In this document: one piece after another, positions 12,182-23,511 of the stretch | Layout: the number at the start of each line of letters is the position of its first letter | Numbering within the stretch: the stretch's first letter is position 1 | Source: Pyrrhoderma lamaoense | Taxonomy: Eukaryota > Basidiomycota > Agaricomycetes > Hymenochaetales > Hymenochaetaceae | DNA length: 64,000 nt | Assembly: GCA_002794735.1 (NCBI GenBank) | Contig: NBAZ01000006.1 | Location: forward strand, 372,001 to 436,000 | Direction of reading: 5' to 3' | The notes under the pieces: model-generated | What the model was told of the DNA's origin: nothing | The model's database searches: none | Seen by the model: the letters and a program-made list of their open reading frames with translations, nothing else | Made by a program: the position numbers and the translations under genes

Positions 12182-15100
12182 TCAGATCATCAGCTTGACC
12201 CTTCTCCTTCCCTCATCCACTGTGATGGCAACATCTCCACTTCTAGAACAAAAGTCCCGAAAAAGACTGTCAGAACGATTCCAAAGGTTATATGGTGAGT
12301 CAAATTCAGCAATACGTCCTTCATCAAGGACAAGGACTCTATCGTAGTCAATTATCGAATGTAAACGATGTGCAACTGGAGAAGAGAATATAATTGGTAA
12401 AAATAGAGCATAATCGGAGCTTAGTCCTTACTTGTGAGTAGGAGTGTATCAACAAATTCCTCCCTTATTACTTGTTGGATTAGCCTGTCTGTTTCGAAGT
12501 CGAGACTACTTGTCGCTTCATCAAAGATTACAATCGCGCTTTTCCTTAGTAGAGCACGAGCCATAGAGATTAATTGACGCTGTCCGACGCTGAAATTTGA
12601 TCCACCCGGGTTGACAGAAGAATGTAAGTGTAGTTCCTTTCCGTTATTTGCTCCACTTTTTACGTCATCGGTCGATTTGAGATGAACTTCAGCTGTTTCT
12701 AAGCTTCTATCAGTTGATATATTCCTGATAGAATCGGGTGATGGTGATGCGGCTTGAGGTTGTCCATCATTAGAATGTGAGGGAGGTATAAGATGGACAC
12801 GGGACAGGGCATTGATGCAATCCGCATCACTATATTCACCAAGTGGGTCAAGATTTTGTCTTATCGTTCCTGAGAACAGTACAGTGTCTTGAGGAATTAT
12901 GGTCATTTTCGATCTCAAGTCATGCAAACTAATCTTTTTGATATCGATTCCATTAATGAAAAGACTTCCATTTGTAGGATTTACGATACGAAGCAGGGTC
13001 ATTGCAAGGGTTGTCTTTCCGCTCCCTGTTCGTCCTATAATCCCAATTCGCTCTTGGGCTCGGAATGCAAAAGATACACCATGCAACACTGAAGGAAGAT
13101 CAGGAGCATACCGCACTTCCAAATTTCTCGCCTCAATCAGATAGCTTTTATTGGGACCTGACCTCATCGGCCATTGCATTGGAGGTGACGACTCCCTGTT
13201 GTTCGCTTGATCTTCCTGAGGACAATTATGATATTGAACGACCCTTTCAACGGAACTCAAATTAAGTTCCAGTTGGGTCCAAAAACGGCACGTCCAGTAG
13301 ATATAATTTGTGAAGGTTGACGTAGTGGTGATGCAAATCGCTGCCCAACCTGCCGAATCAGAGCGTGAAGCATATATAGCAAGAATATTTGTGATAAGAA
13401 TCACAAGTCCACTGAGACAATCGAAACGAAACTGTAGCCAGCGATTAGTCATCCAGTATTGATACCATAGGTTAGAGGATCTATCAATTTTCCTATACAT
13501 GTTCTTCTTGAATCGATCCTCAGCAGAGAAAGAGCGTACAGTCACGACTCCCTCTAAAAGCTCCCCAAATCCAGAAAATATCGGTGAAAGAGATTCTGCT
13601 TCCATACGCCTCAAGCTTCGAGAAGTACGGATGTATATGTTCGCTAGTTTGTAGTAAAGCGAGCCAAGACATATTGCAGGGAGAATAAAGAGTGGAAATA
13701 TAAAAGTCAAGGTTATCATGGAGGCGAAAAATGTTGCTAAACACATGATAATTGTTTGCAGAGATGCTGATAGTGACGAATCAATGGTTCCAATATCCTG
13801 GCTGAAACGATTTAGTATTCGGCCAGCCGGTGTTGTATCAATCCATCTGAAAGTTGCATGAGTGACAGAGAAAAGAAGTCGATCAAAAAGTTTCTTCGAA
13901 GCGGTGAGTGCACCATAATTCTCCAAGATCCCGACAACTGAAATTATAAAAACTGTGCAGCCACTTAAAATGACATACAAACAAATACAAAACAGGGACT
14001 GGTTGACCGTGGGGGGAAACGGGTTATTGATTTTCTGATAGGGTCAATAAGCTCTCTCTCCAAAACTTTTGACAAGTGACTTACTTCTTCAAACGTGCCT
14101 CTCCAAAATGAAGTAACTCTTGTAGTTGAACCATTTTCCAGCTCTGTCCAAGCCTGTAGAAAAATAGTAAGCCATTTATCATTGATAAACCATCATTTAC
14201 ATCTGCATTACCTTGATCCAATACCTTTCTATAAACTTGCAAACTTGGAAAAGCAGAACGAAAAGACATAAAACGAGCCAAATTTTTAGGGATCTCAATA
14301 ATTTTGTTAGAGTAAGGGATTTGGCTTTCTGCTCAAAGATTGTGATGTACTAACGAAGCTCGAATGTATGCCATACAATACGTCCATCTTGGAGTTAAGA
14401 TATCATCTATCTCGTCATCAGCGAGTTTACCCTGATTTCCTTGTTCTTTCTGAAAGTCACTGTTATATGATTCGTTGGTTTACCACCAGCTTCTTGCCTT
14501 TCTTTGATATCACTTATTCCTCCGATAACATCATGTCTAGAGGCAATGTGATCCAACAAACCGGAGTCTTTTAGGTTCCGTATATGATCTTGCAAGCATA
14601 TCCGACCATTATCCATTCTTACAAGATAGTGAGCACAGGGGAGAGCGCGACTAAGATGGTGAGTCACTAGTAGCTAAAAAGGAGAAATAGAAATGTTAGA
14701 TATACGTTCTTGTAGTATTTCCAACTTTACGTACGACAGTTCTGTGTTTCAGCAAGGGCCCCATGAATAGTTTCTCTACGAGAATCCGGGCTGTTTGGCT
14801 ATCCTGTATCAGATAAGCACGGGAACTCTACTCTCTGATAAATGATACTTACTACTGCACTTAGGGGGTCATCGAGAAGAACATACTTGGTTCTTGCGTA
14901 TACTGCTCTTGCAAGTGCTACCCTTGTTTTTTGTCCACCACTTAGGCTGATACCTTTCGTTCCAATCTCTGTCCTATCTCCATTTTCCAAGAGGGCTAGG
15001 TCTGGTCCCAATGCACATCCGTCAATTACTGCCTCATATCTATCTTTTTCGAAAAGACTTCCAAAGAGAATATTGTCCCTAATTGACTGGTGTTGCAGCC

Positions 15101-17585
15101 ATGGTGTTTGCGCGGCATAGGATGTGACATATGTGAGATCATGCTCATCATGTACCTGCGGATCTCTACGGTACAGAATTTGACCAGAACTAAGGGTCAT
15201 CTCTCCAAGTAAGGCCAGCTTCAAAAGTGAAAAAAAAGATGTATACAGATGAAAATAGTACTAGAATGTAAAAATCACATATATATTATTACTCACGAGT
15301 AAAGCACTTTTACCACTTGCTGTAGGTCCTGTGATAACTGTGATAACATCCTCAGGAAAGTTTATGGAGATATTCTTCAAAACCAATGGATGAGCTACGT
15401 CGGAATTATCTTCTCGCTCAGGTGCTTTGGATTTGCTTTCGACATTCATTGGGTCTGTGCTCGATGTACTTCCTCCCTCCGTTTCACGATTGCTGGGCCA
15501 TGTGAGATAGGCTTCATAGAATCCAAATTCGAGTGATTTATCTAAGAACGTCTCAGAATCATTAGCTGGAAGAACTTCTATCTCTTCTTCTTCTACGAAA
15601 GTTTGAATACGTCTGAGAGTGATATTCGCTTCTATGAGATGTAAGATCAACCTTAAAGGGTGTATATTAATATATGTAAGGGGAAAAACAAGGGAATATG
15701 ATATCGAAGCGCACCTTGGGATGATGTGTAGTGGTTCCCTCACCATTGCGAAAAGTTGAGTAGCAGTGAAAATCGTTCCAACATCAAGTTCCCTTCCCGA
15801 AATACCAATATGATACCCAAAACTGATTGCACTGACGGCCACGGGGACGGAAATCCACAGGACGTATATGGAAAAATTCGCTAGATTCTTCCGGAAGAGC
15901 CAGTATAATTCTGTATTGCGTGCCTCGATGATGCGATTTATCCAATGTTCTTCCCAAGCAAAGAACTTGATTGTGCGTATTCCATTTAATAGCTCACTCA
16001 ACATGCTCATACGGACATCGCGTGAAGATATATACTTCTTTTGAACGCGTTCACTATAAGCTGCGATAGTGTTATTGATAGGCCATGCCAGGGCAAACGA
16101 GATGCCGAGCCCTACAAACGCCGCAGCACCAAGAAGCCTATACAAGAGTATTGATGCAAAGAGAAGTTCAAACGGGACCCCATAAAGGAAGTAGAAGTTC
16201 GAGGATATGTTGCTAAGTGCTAATGAATCCCTTGACATCATGTTATAAATTCTCCCATATTCAACATTGGCACGATCTTCTGATACCGCGTCCTTTCCTC
16301 CACCCGTACTTTTTTTATCGGTTTGACCCATACTAGATAGACAGTGTTTCTTAAGAGTTTTGTTATAGATCACTGCCATTAGATAGGAGCGAACCCTCGT
16401 CGCTACACGTCTTCCACGCCAAAGATGCTGCAGTTGAGCTTGGCTCCTTAGCATATACGCAAGGAACATAAAAAAAGCATATACAAACGCCCGGTTTTGT
16501 GAGCCTCCCTTCACTTTTACATCTCCTCCAACTTTCCTATCAAGATTATCAGCGATTCGCTTTAAGAGGAAGGGCTGGCAATAGTGAAAGAGAATAGAAA
16601 AGAAAGTCCCAATGAAGTCTAGGCTGAATCACATTTGTATAGATATTAGTAGCGTTTAAGTACGAAGCGACGATACTTACACAATGTCTGAAGAATTCAT
16701 TTCCCATAGTTTGCGAAGTATGCTTTTTGGTAAGTGTTTGCAAGAACTATTCTCTATCTTTCTTAAAATCGATCCAACACGCATTGTAAGACTTAAATCC
16801 CATATGTCCTCCTCTTTCAGTGGAGTAACTTCTCTGCCTCTTTTTAGTAAGGGTGTTACCCAATTAAAAGTGATCCATCCCCATAACGTTGTATAGTCTT
16901 CAGGACCCGATTTTATTCCTGCGGTTTTCATTTCGATGGCTCCGTGTGGAATCGCCAATGGCTTAGTAAGAACCAAGTCAAATAGCACAGAAAGAATCAT
17001 GAAATGAGCAATAGCTAGGATCATGACTTGGCGGGACAGAGGATAGATAGAGGAGGATGACTCATAAAAGATGTATCCGATCATCATGAACAGGCCACTA
17101 CAAATGTGCAGTAGATAAAGAACAAAGAGGTCATATGGAACAGTCTCCATAGGTTCAAGTCTGGGTTTCACGATCGAATAGAGCCAGCTAAACGCAATAA
17201 CGAAGGAGTTTATCGCATTTATTGTATCATAACCACAAGAATCTTCGGTCTCGTTTCCTGGCAGATGGGAGACGCTGAGGGATATCCATGCACACATCTC
17301 GATGAACGCAAGATACGAAAGGGAGGAGTGAGCCCAAGAATACGAATGATTTCTAGCTACTGAGCTCGTTACACATTTTACTCCTGAGCGCCCGTCCCTG
17401 TTATAATAGTTCTCTACTTCTTTCAGAGTCAAGAATGGGCGAAGTCGCTCATGGATACCAATAGGGCCACAGAGACGTGAGATAATACATCCAAGGACAA
17501 AGACAAACGGTATATTCGCGCACCATATTGCCCGAACGACTTCATCTCTAAAGTTGAAGGGTGATAATAGCGCACATGAATGCAT
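12182..17585 (-). CDS. ABCC-type (MRP-like) multidrug exporter 1
   Basis: Full-length ABC exporter with an N-terminal extra membrane region followed by TMD1-NBD1-TMD2-NBD2. NBD1 has Walker [12 protein letters not shown], signature [16 protein letters not shown], Walker B VLLDDP (Asp in place of the catalytic Glu, usual for ABCC) and H-loop VTHH. NBD2 has Walker A GRTGSGKTTLA, signature FSVGQRQLISMARALL, Walker B VIFDEATSSLD and TIAHRL. The last exon begins near 12375, with the stop at 12182. I use the first in-frame ATG at 17585. An open, ATG-less exon at 17645-17758 splices to it in phase and resembles the family's N-terminal block, so the true start may lie further upstream. After the NBD1 linker, frame is lost at CCC 14430-14432; one extra base restores KLADDEIDD and IRAS, matching exporter 2. 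A species-specific intron with a weak GTTATC donor is the alternative. Likely exports conjugated organic anions or drugs at the vacuole or plasma membrane. Confidence 0.87.
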
Positions 17586-18814
17586 GTCTGAAGACACTTG
17601 ATCAAATTAGCAATAGATTCAGTTTTGTCCATAGACTTACTATTCAAATCAAGTAAGCTGGGTCCAAAACAGCTTATCTCAGATGTGAGTGAGTTGTCAT
17701 ACTCAATTCCGGGATTGACGTGGTATCCGAGGATTTGAGTTTTAAATAGATTAAAGAACAACCTCTAACTCTCAGGAGCGGTCAAAATCACCTTGCATAG
17801 GTTACGATGACATCATGATATAGAGAAACCTTAATAGTAGCCACATTGAGCACAGATAGAAACATTGCGCTGCAGTTGCACGTATTTCAGAACGTGTTTT
17901 AACAGGTATCTGACCTGGTTTCAAGCTCGATGTTATCATGATCGAAATTTGTAATACCTCTGTGAAAATTACATGTATCTAGTACTTAACCATAACAGCA
18001 GGTTCGGAATAACTTGTTAGTGCAGCGCGTTCAAGAATTTAGAAAAAAATAGGACATTCTGTAAAAGAACTGCGTCATAAATAGGAACTGGGAGGAAAGA
18101 TGTGCAGTGTTCACAACTCGGACAACTTACAATTTTTTCCTTTGGAAGTCACTTTTACATATCCAAATTCTGGATAATAAACAGAAAAATACGAGTACTG
18201 TATTTCTCATTGCATCATATCCCTTCTTTGAGTAAGAATGATATTGTGCAATACTTGTACGCACTTTTTAACCCTGTCTCTGTGATAAGAATACTTCTCT
18301 AATTCAGATCGCGCTTTTCTTTCGAATGTCCTAGCTTTTTTTTTATCTCTGGTATCTGTGCACCGGCAAGGTTTCTCGAATCGGCTATGTATGAAGTCCA
18401 ATAAATTACGTGATTTATCTGTATAAACATTTGATCCGCAAATAGACAGATAACTCAGTGTCCGTATCACTCTCTCCGAGTCTAGCTTTGTTTCTGCCAC
18501 CCAACACACTACTTCGGAACTTGTTGGAGGCCGAATCTGTTCCTTGCATGGAAGTCTAGAATGATTATCACCCTGAGTCTTTTGCGACTAATCAAGGCTG
18601 ATTTTTACTTCCTATTAAGCTTTCGAGCTTGTTTCAGCTGTGGAACCTATTCTGATGATTTGGCAATACCTTTCTATAACGCTTTTTAGATCGATTCAGC
18701 TCATATCATTACTAACTAAAGTATTTCCTATCTCCCTTAATCAACGTCTATCTGGTCTTTCGGCCCCTTAAAGCTGCACAAGGAGATGGAACCGAATAGC
18801 ACAAATCCCCCTCA
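17586..18814. other. divergent upstream region between exporter 1 and SDR
   Basis: Shared 5' region of two divergently transcribed genes. It includes the open segment at about 17645-17758 (phase-compatible with exporter 1 through a GTAAGT donor). No clear TATA box for the SDR and no other gene found. Confidence 0.4.
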
Positions 18815-20019
18815 ATGGCACTTTCTCTGAGAGCTACATCACTACGCCGGGCAATCCCAGCAATTCTCAACACCGTCCATCCCGCTGTTGGCTTGAGGCA
18901 AGCACGGAATGTCAATGTTATAAATCGCAAGTTCACTCAGACATCTTCAAAACGGATCGAAACGGAGACTTTAGTTGGGACCAAAGCAGCCGTTCGTGCT
19001 GCTAATGATCCCTCATTCACTCCTCATCCTACACTCTTTGAGAAGGAGTTTAGTATGGAAGGGCGTGTCGTAGCTGTCTCTGGAGGAAATCGAGGGATCG
19101 GACTTGAAACTGCTCTTGCATTGGCAGAGGCGGGGGCTTCAGTCTACTGTTTCGACCTCCCCACTACTCCAAGTGATATATTTACCGCTTCCTCCGCATA
19201 TCTAAAACGACTTGGGCCAAAGGCCGGTCGCTTGGAGTATGCTAGCCTTGATGTAACAGATCAAGACGCTGTTTGGGCGGCAATAGAAAAGGTGGCAGAT
19301 CAAGAAGGGGGTAGATTGGATGCATGTGTTGCAGCAGCAGGAATTATTATTGGGTCTCCATGTCTCGAATATACGGCGGCTGATTTCACAAAAGTTCTTA
19401 ATGTGAATGTGAATGGTGTGTTCTATTTCGCACAAGCATGTGGAAGGATTATGGAGAAGGCGGGGAAGGGCGGCAGCATGATTTTAGTTGCATCAGCTGG
19501 AGGAACAAACGCGATTAGGGTATGTTTGGCTACTCCATCTCACACTCTAATAAAACTACTCTAACCATCAAATCAACTTTAGGGTGCACCCGCAACGGCT
19601 TATAGCACTAGTAAATCTGCCGTGCTACAAATGGCTCGTAGCATGGCATGTGAGCTAGGTCCAAAGAAGATCAGAGTGAATACTCTTTCTCCTACTTACA
19701 TCCTAACCGAGTATGCTATCTTCCTGTGCAAATGATGATATGAATGCTTACTCTTTTATAAAGCATGACTACTCCATTTATTGATGCCGTCCCCGGTCTT
19801 CGGGATCTCTGGGAAGATCAGAATCCACTAGGTCGTTTAGGACTTCCTCATGAACTTCGGGGAGTAGCAACATGGCTAGCTTCTGATGCCTCTACCTACT
19901 GCACTGGTAGCGAGTAAGTATTCTAGCGCCCTTCATTTTTGTGTTCTCGAGATTTTTCTTACAACATCTTTCTTGTTTCTTTTAGTATCTTAATAACTGG
20001 GGGTCACACGGCATGGTAG
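18815..20019 (+). CDS. short-chain dehydrogenase/reductase, sorbose/xylulose-reductase type, with presequence
   Basis: NAD(P)-dependent classical SDR. Residues 1-45 (MALSLRATSLRRAIPAILNT onward) are rich in Arg and Ser with almost no acids and look like a mitochondrial presequence. The Rossmann glycine motif is SGGNRGIG (about residue 90), followed by the NAAG-equivalent AAAG, and the catalytic pair is in YSTSK after the first intron. Three introns: after AIR, after TYILTE and after TGS. The C-terminus ILITGGHTAW matches polyol/sorbose reductase-like SDRs. No frame problem. It lies divergent from exporter 1 and tail-to-tail with exporter 2. Substrate is unknown; a role in carbonyl or polyol metabolism is inferred from the family. 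Confidence 0.85.
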
Positions 20020-22255
20020 TTTAATTAGAAGACGTTTGGTAGCTCGTCTTATCAGTCGTATATCGCAATGAGCACGAGATAAGCTATCTTTAGCTTTTGG
20101 CGGCTTCGGCGTTACTTATTGGAGCTCATGTTTTGCATCTAATCTGATCAAGAAACTTTGTTTGAAATAGTCACAAATACCCTATGTTGTAATGCATCCA
20201 GTTCAAATGCCGTGTACTCAAAGAAATACTGGTTTGCCACATTATCTCCATTGATGGTCTGGAGAAGAAGGAGAAACTGAATCCCTAGTTTAAGCAACGC
20301 CTTTGAGTCTACGGAATAAGTATTATCCGCTTCAGTCATCTCCTAGCTCTATACTAGACTATAGGGCGCCGTGTTGCTTGTACGAAATTTCCTTCGGAAA
20401 TCACGTTCATTGACGAACACCATCCCTGCAAAAAAGGTCATAACATTCCCCTTCAAGACTAAAAAAACGAGTCTAACATCTAACAGGATAAAATTCTGAA
20501 TGCTTGTGGCAACTATCTTGTAAGCATAGAAAAACTGTGCCTTGCGATGCGCATACTAAACGACAAAGGACAAGAATAAGGGCTGTGCTACTGGTGGGTA
20601 CACGACGCTGACATTAGTACGTAAGCGAACGTTTCCTAAAATACAATCTAGAGAATTTTCATAAGCTAAATCACTTATGTTTCCTGGCGTCCTTTCGTAT
20701 ACCCAACCAATAGTAAGAAATACTAGTCACTGATTAATTACGGTCTCGGATTTCTTTCATAGACAATTCAATTTACTTTGGTAAACTAAGGTACATTACC
20801 TGTTGGATTACTATAATAGTACAATTTGTAGATAGAGGGCATTTTAAAATCGTTTATGAGATTGTTTTACTTTCTCAATAGGCTCAAACACCATCCTTCA
20901 AACATTTGGAGGAGAATTATCTCGGGACTCGGAAATTGACACACAGGTCCCATGTCACGGAGATCTCAAGAGGACCTGTGGCGTGCTGTCACTTCAAACT
21001 GATATATGACGGGTTTTTGATAACTGGAACTCATATAAACTCGTAGTATGTGGATTACTTCACACATTCATTTCGGGCTCATCCTCAGCCGTTGGTCTAA
21101 GTATCAAAATTACACGATCTATATTGACGAATATAGGACTTTACTTTGATGCAACTATTACTGCCTGATGGCGGCGCATACTAATAACCGTTGATTGCAT
21201 GTTCACTCCTTTTCTTGGTTGTCAGACGAGAACTCTGATATCAGAATGTTAGTGAGATTTCACAACTAATACTTGGATTGTCCATTGCTGAACGCGGATT
21301 ATGTGGGTAGTCCCCGATCAGCCAAGAGTTGATCATTGTGCGCGCATTGTTTCCTGGCAAACCTCGCGGCGTACCTTTAAAACACGCCTGTTGCTGTCGA
21401 AAATACGGTCCAATTATTTGAATATATAGTCGAAACATAAAAAGCTGGACTTGCTAGTCCCATATGCCTACTATAACTTGAAATTTGATTGACATCTGCT
21501 TCCTATGGGGAATACAAGTAGCTGTAAGTTGCTATAAGTGAGTCTGCTGAATGAAGAAAAAACCTGTCATGATTAACACGTCAGTGTAGTACTTATTCAA
21601 AGATTGGCAATACTCGAATCTATCATCTACTGAGAAAATCCGCTGAATGCAATTTAATTCCCTTTCCTACTCCGTAGCTAATTTCCGTGAGCCACGGGAA
21701 AGTATTGAGACTTGATCTCTCGTTCAAGTAAGAAACCTAACAACAGAAATCAGAGGAAAAAATAAAACCTCAACTATTTTAGTAGCATCACTATTTCTTT
21801 ATATTGGTACAGATGACAATTCTGTATTTGGTGATGATTTCTGAATATGGTGCGTGTATAATCAAATGACCTACTGTCTTAGTATCTACCTAAAGTAAAC
21901 CCTTCTATAGAGTGTCGTTAAGCTCATCTCAGGTACCTCGTACCACATACCAGGTATCTACAAGCTTTGCATGATTAGCAAGAGTGTCATTACAATTTAC
22001 TTTTTGTTGAACATCTAGTAATAAGATTATTCCAGGAAGGAATATTCTCTCAAGAGGACTTCCCTCGTGTGAGTTAAAACGTTATGTTTGGTGGCGGCCA
22101 ACTGCTTTCTCGGTAGTAGATAGTTCCGCATCGGGATTTGTCGAAAATGGAATACTTATTTGAAATATACATGAAGTTGTAGTGATTTCCAACATGATAA
22201 AATCTAGATCCTTGGTAGTCCGTATTGCTCTTTGTTGTGAGAAGTATAGTTTTTA
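20020..22255. other. intergenic, no gene seen
   Basis: AT-rich stretch with only short random ORFs (a 63-codon minus ORF at 20148-20339 has no motif). Nothing supportable. Confidence 0.5.
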
Positions 22256-22790
22256 GTCGTCATGATTGTTCTTTGATGTGATATAAGTATGTCGCGTGTC
22301 GGGACACGATGGCCCATATCTGGGATGTGACAAGAGGTGCCATGTATAGTAGCTGATTTTTTTGCAACTTCTACAAGTGGTTATTTTATGGTGTCTGATG
22401 GACATGACAGTACGATTCGTGGCGGAGACGTAACACATGAAGAACTCTTTTCTATCGTAACACGCATGTGTTTAGTGCTCTATTGCGTACTTCTATCACG
22501 GATTATATTTGTTCCGATGTTACTGAAAGACGAATGGAATTGTATTACTATCTCCATGGGCCATGATGTTAATCAGTCTCCTCTAGCACTAAGAGGAGAA
22601 GTTCCATTCAGGTTCTTGGCACAGATATGTTCGTATTTGGAATATGGAAGCAAAAGGTTGACTACTAGTATCCCTGTGGACCATAAAGATTGAATATAGT
22701 CGGTCCTAAATTTACTGGGATAAAAGAAGGCGGTTTCTGGGTTTTCAGGTTGGGTGATCCAAGTTTGAACCCGTTCCATATGACTCCTTG
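22256..22790 (+). pseudogene. decayed WD40-repeat (NLR-type) gene fragment
   Basis: Degenerate pieces of WD40 repeats lie in order on the plus strand. Near 22280-22345 the reading is YVACRDTMAHIWDVTRGAM, close to the consensus end of a blade. Near 22380-22435 it is YFMVSDGHDSTIRGGDVT, resembling VSGGHDSTIRIWDVT with the IW lost. Near 22725-22790 KEGGFWVFRLGDPSLNPFH resembles the post-propeller DGW...LLFWVP tail of basidiomycete WD40 NLRs. Frames change and stops intervene, and no NACHT or start is present. Best read as the relic of a gene related to the one at 44.3-49.6 kb. Similarity is judged by eye and could be partly fortuitous. Confidence 0.45.
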
Positions 22791-23511
22791 TTTGCTAGTC
22801 CTTTCGAAGGGTATAAACATACTGGGATTAGCTTACCCGAGTCCCAAGGTACTAAGGGGAAGCTACAAAGCATTTCGCGTAGAAATGGCTGTCTGGGGTC
22901 CACACATAAGTCAATCACAATTGGTAACTTTGGTTTGCTTCCCTTCAGAAAGCAAGCGAGATGCTTCTGGCTCTGATAGTTTAACCGTATGTATATGGTC
23001 AATGTTTCGTGTAATTCTCAAACTATCCGTGAACGAAGAAGTGGCCCTTATCTTTAGCATGTTTTCCTTGCAAAAGTTATGTTGTACCAGGGCCGAGAGA
23101 AAGGATCATACATGTCGTGTACATGCGATAGATAGCTTTATAGCAGAAATTCCACCTGAAAGAGGTTAAAATGAATGGTAAGCGAGGAGATTGTTGGCTT
23201 CAGCAATGTCGGAACTTTATGGTACACAGACGGGCTAACTGTGACGCGAAGCGGGTTTTTCAAACACTCTAGTTGAGGATCGACAGAGCAATCTCATCTC
23301 ATCAGTTCTGCGATATACCGCCCTAGCAAGTAGTTATGAGATATGCCCATTTTCCAATGATATAACTTTTACACGGATAGTATACACTCATTATGAATTC
23401 TAGTGAGTTAATGCTTTATAGATTTTACAATGTATTTCGTCCGAAAGAAATGATAATAGTATGTTGTGTTAATGAGAAATGTGACTTGAAACTAGAACCT
23501 TGTTTTACCAG
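22791..23511. other. intergenic, no gene seen
   Basis: A 159-codon plus ORF spans 22690-23169. Its first part overlaps the WD40 relic tail and the rest has no domain features or codon pattern I recognise. Not called. Confidence 0.4.

Noticed and set aside
12165..12347. 60-codon plus ORF at the end of exporter 1
   Set aside because: It lies antisense to the confirmed last exon (VLVLDEGRIAEFD) of exporter 1.
22690..23169. 159-codon plus ORF as a stand-alone gene
   Set aside because: No ATG at its start, no motif, and its first part is better explained as the tail of a WD40 relic.
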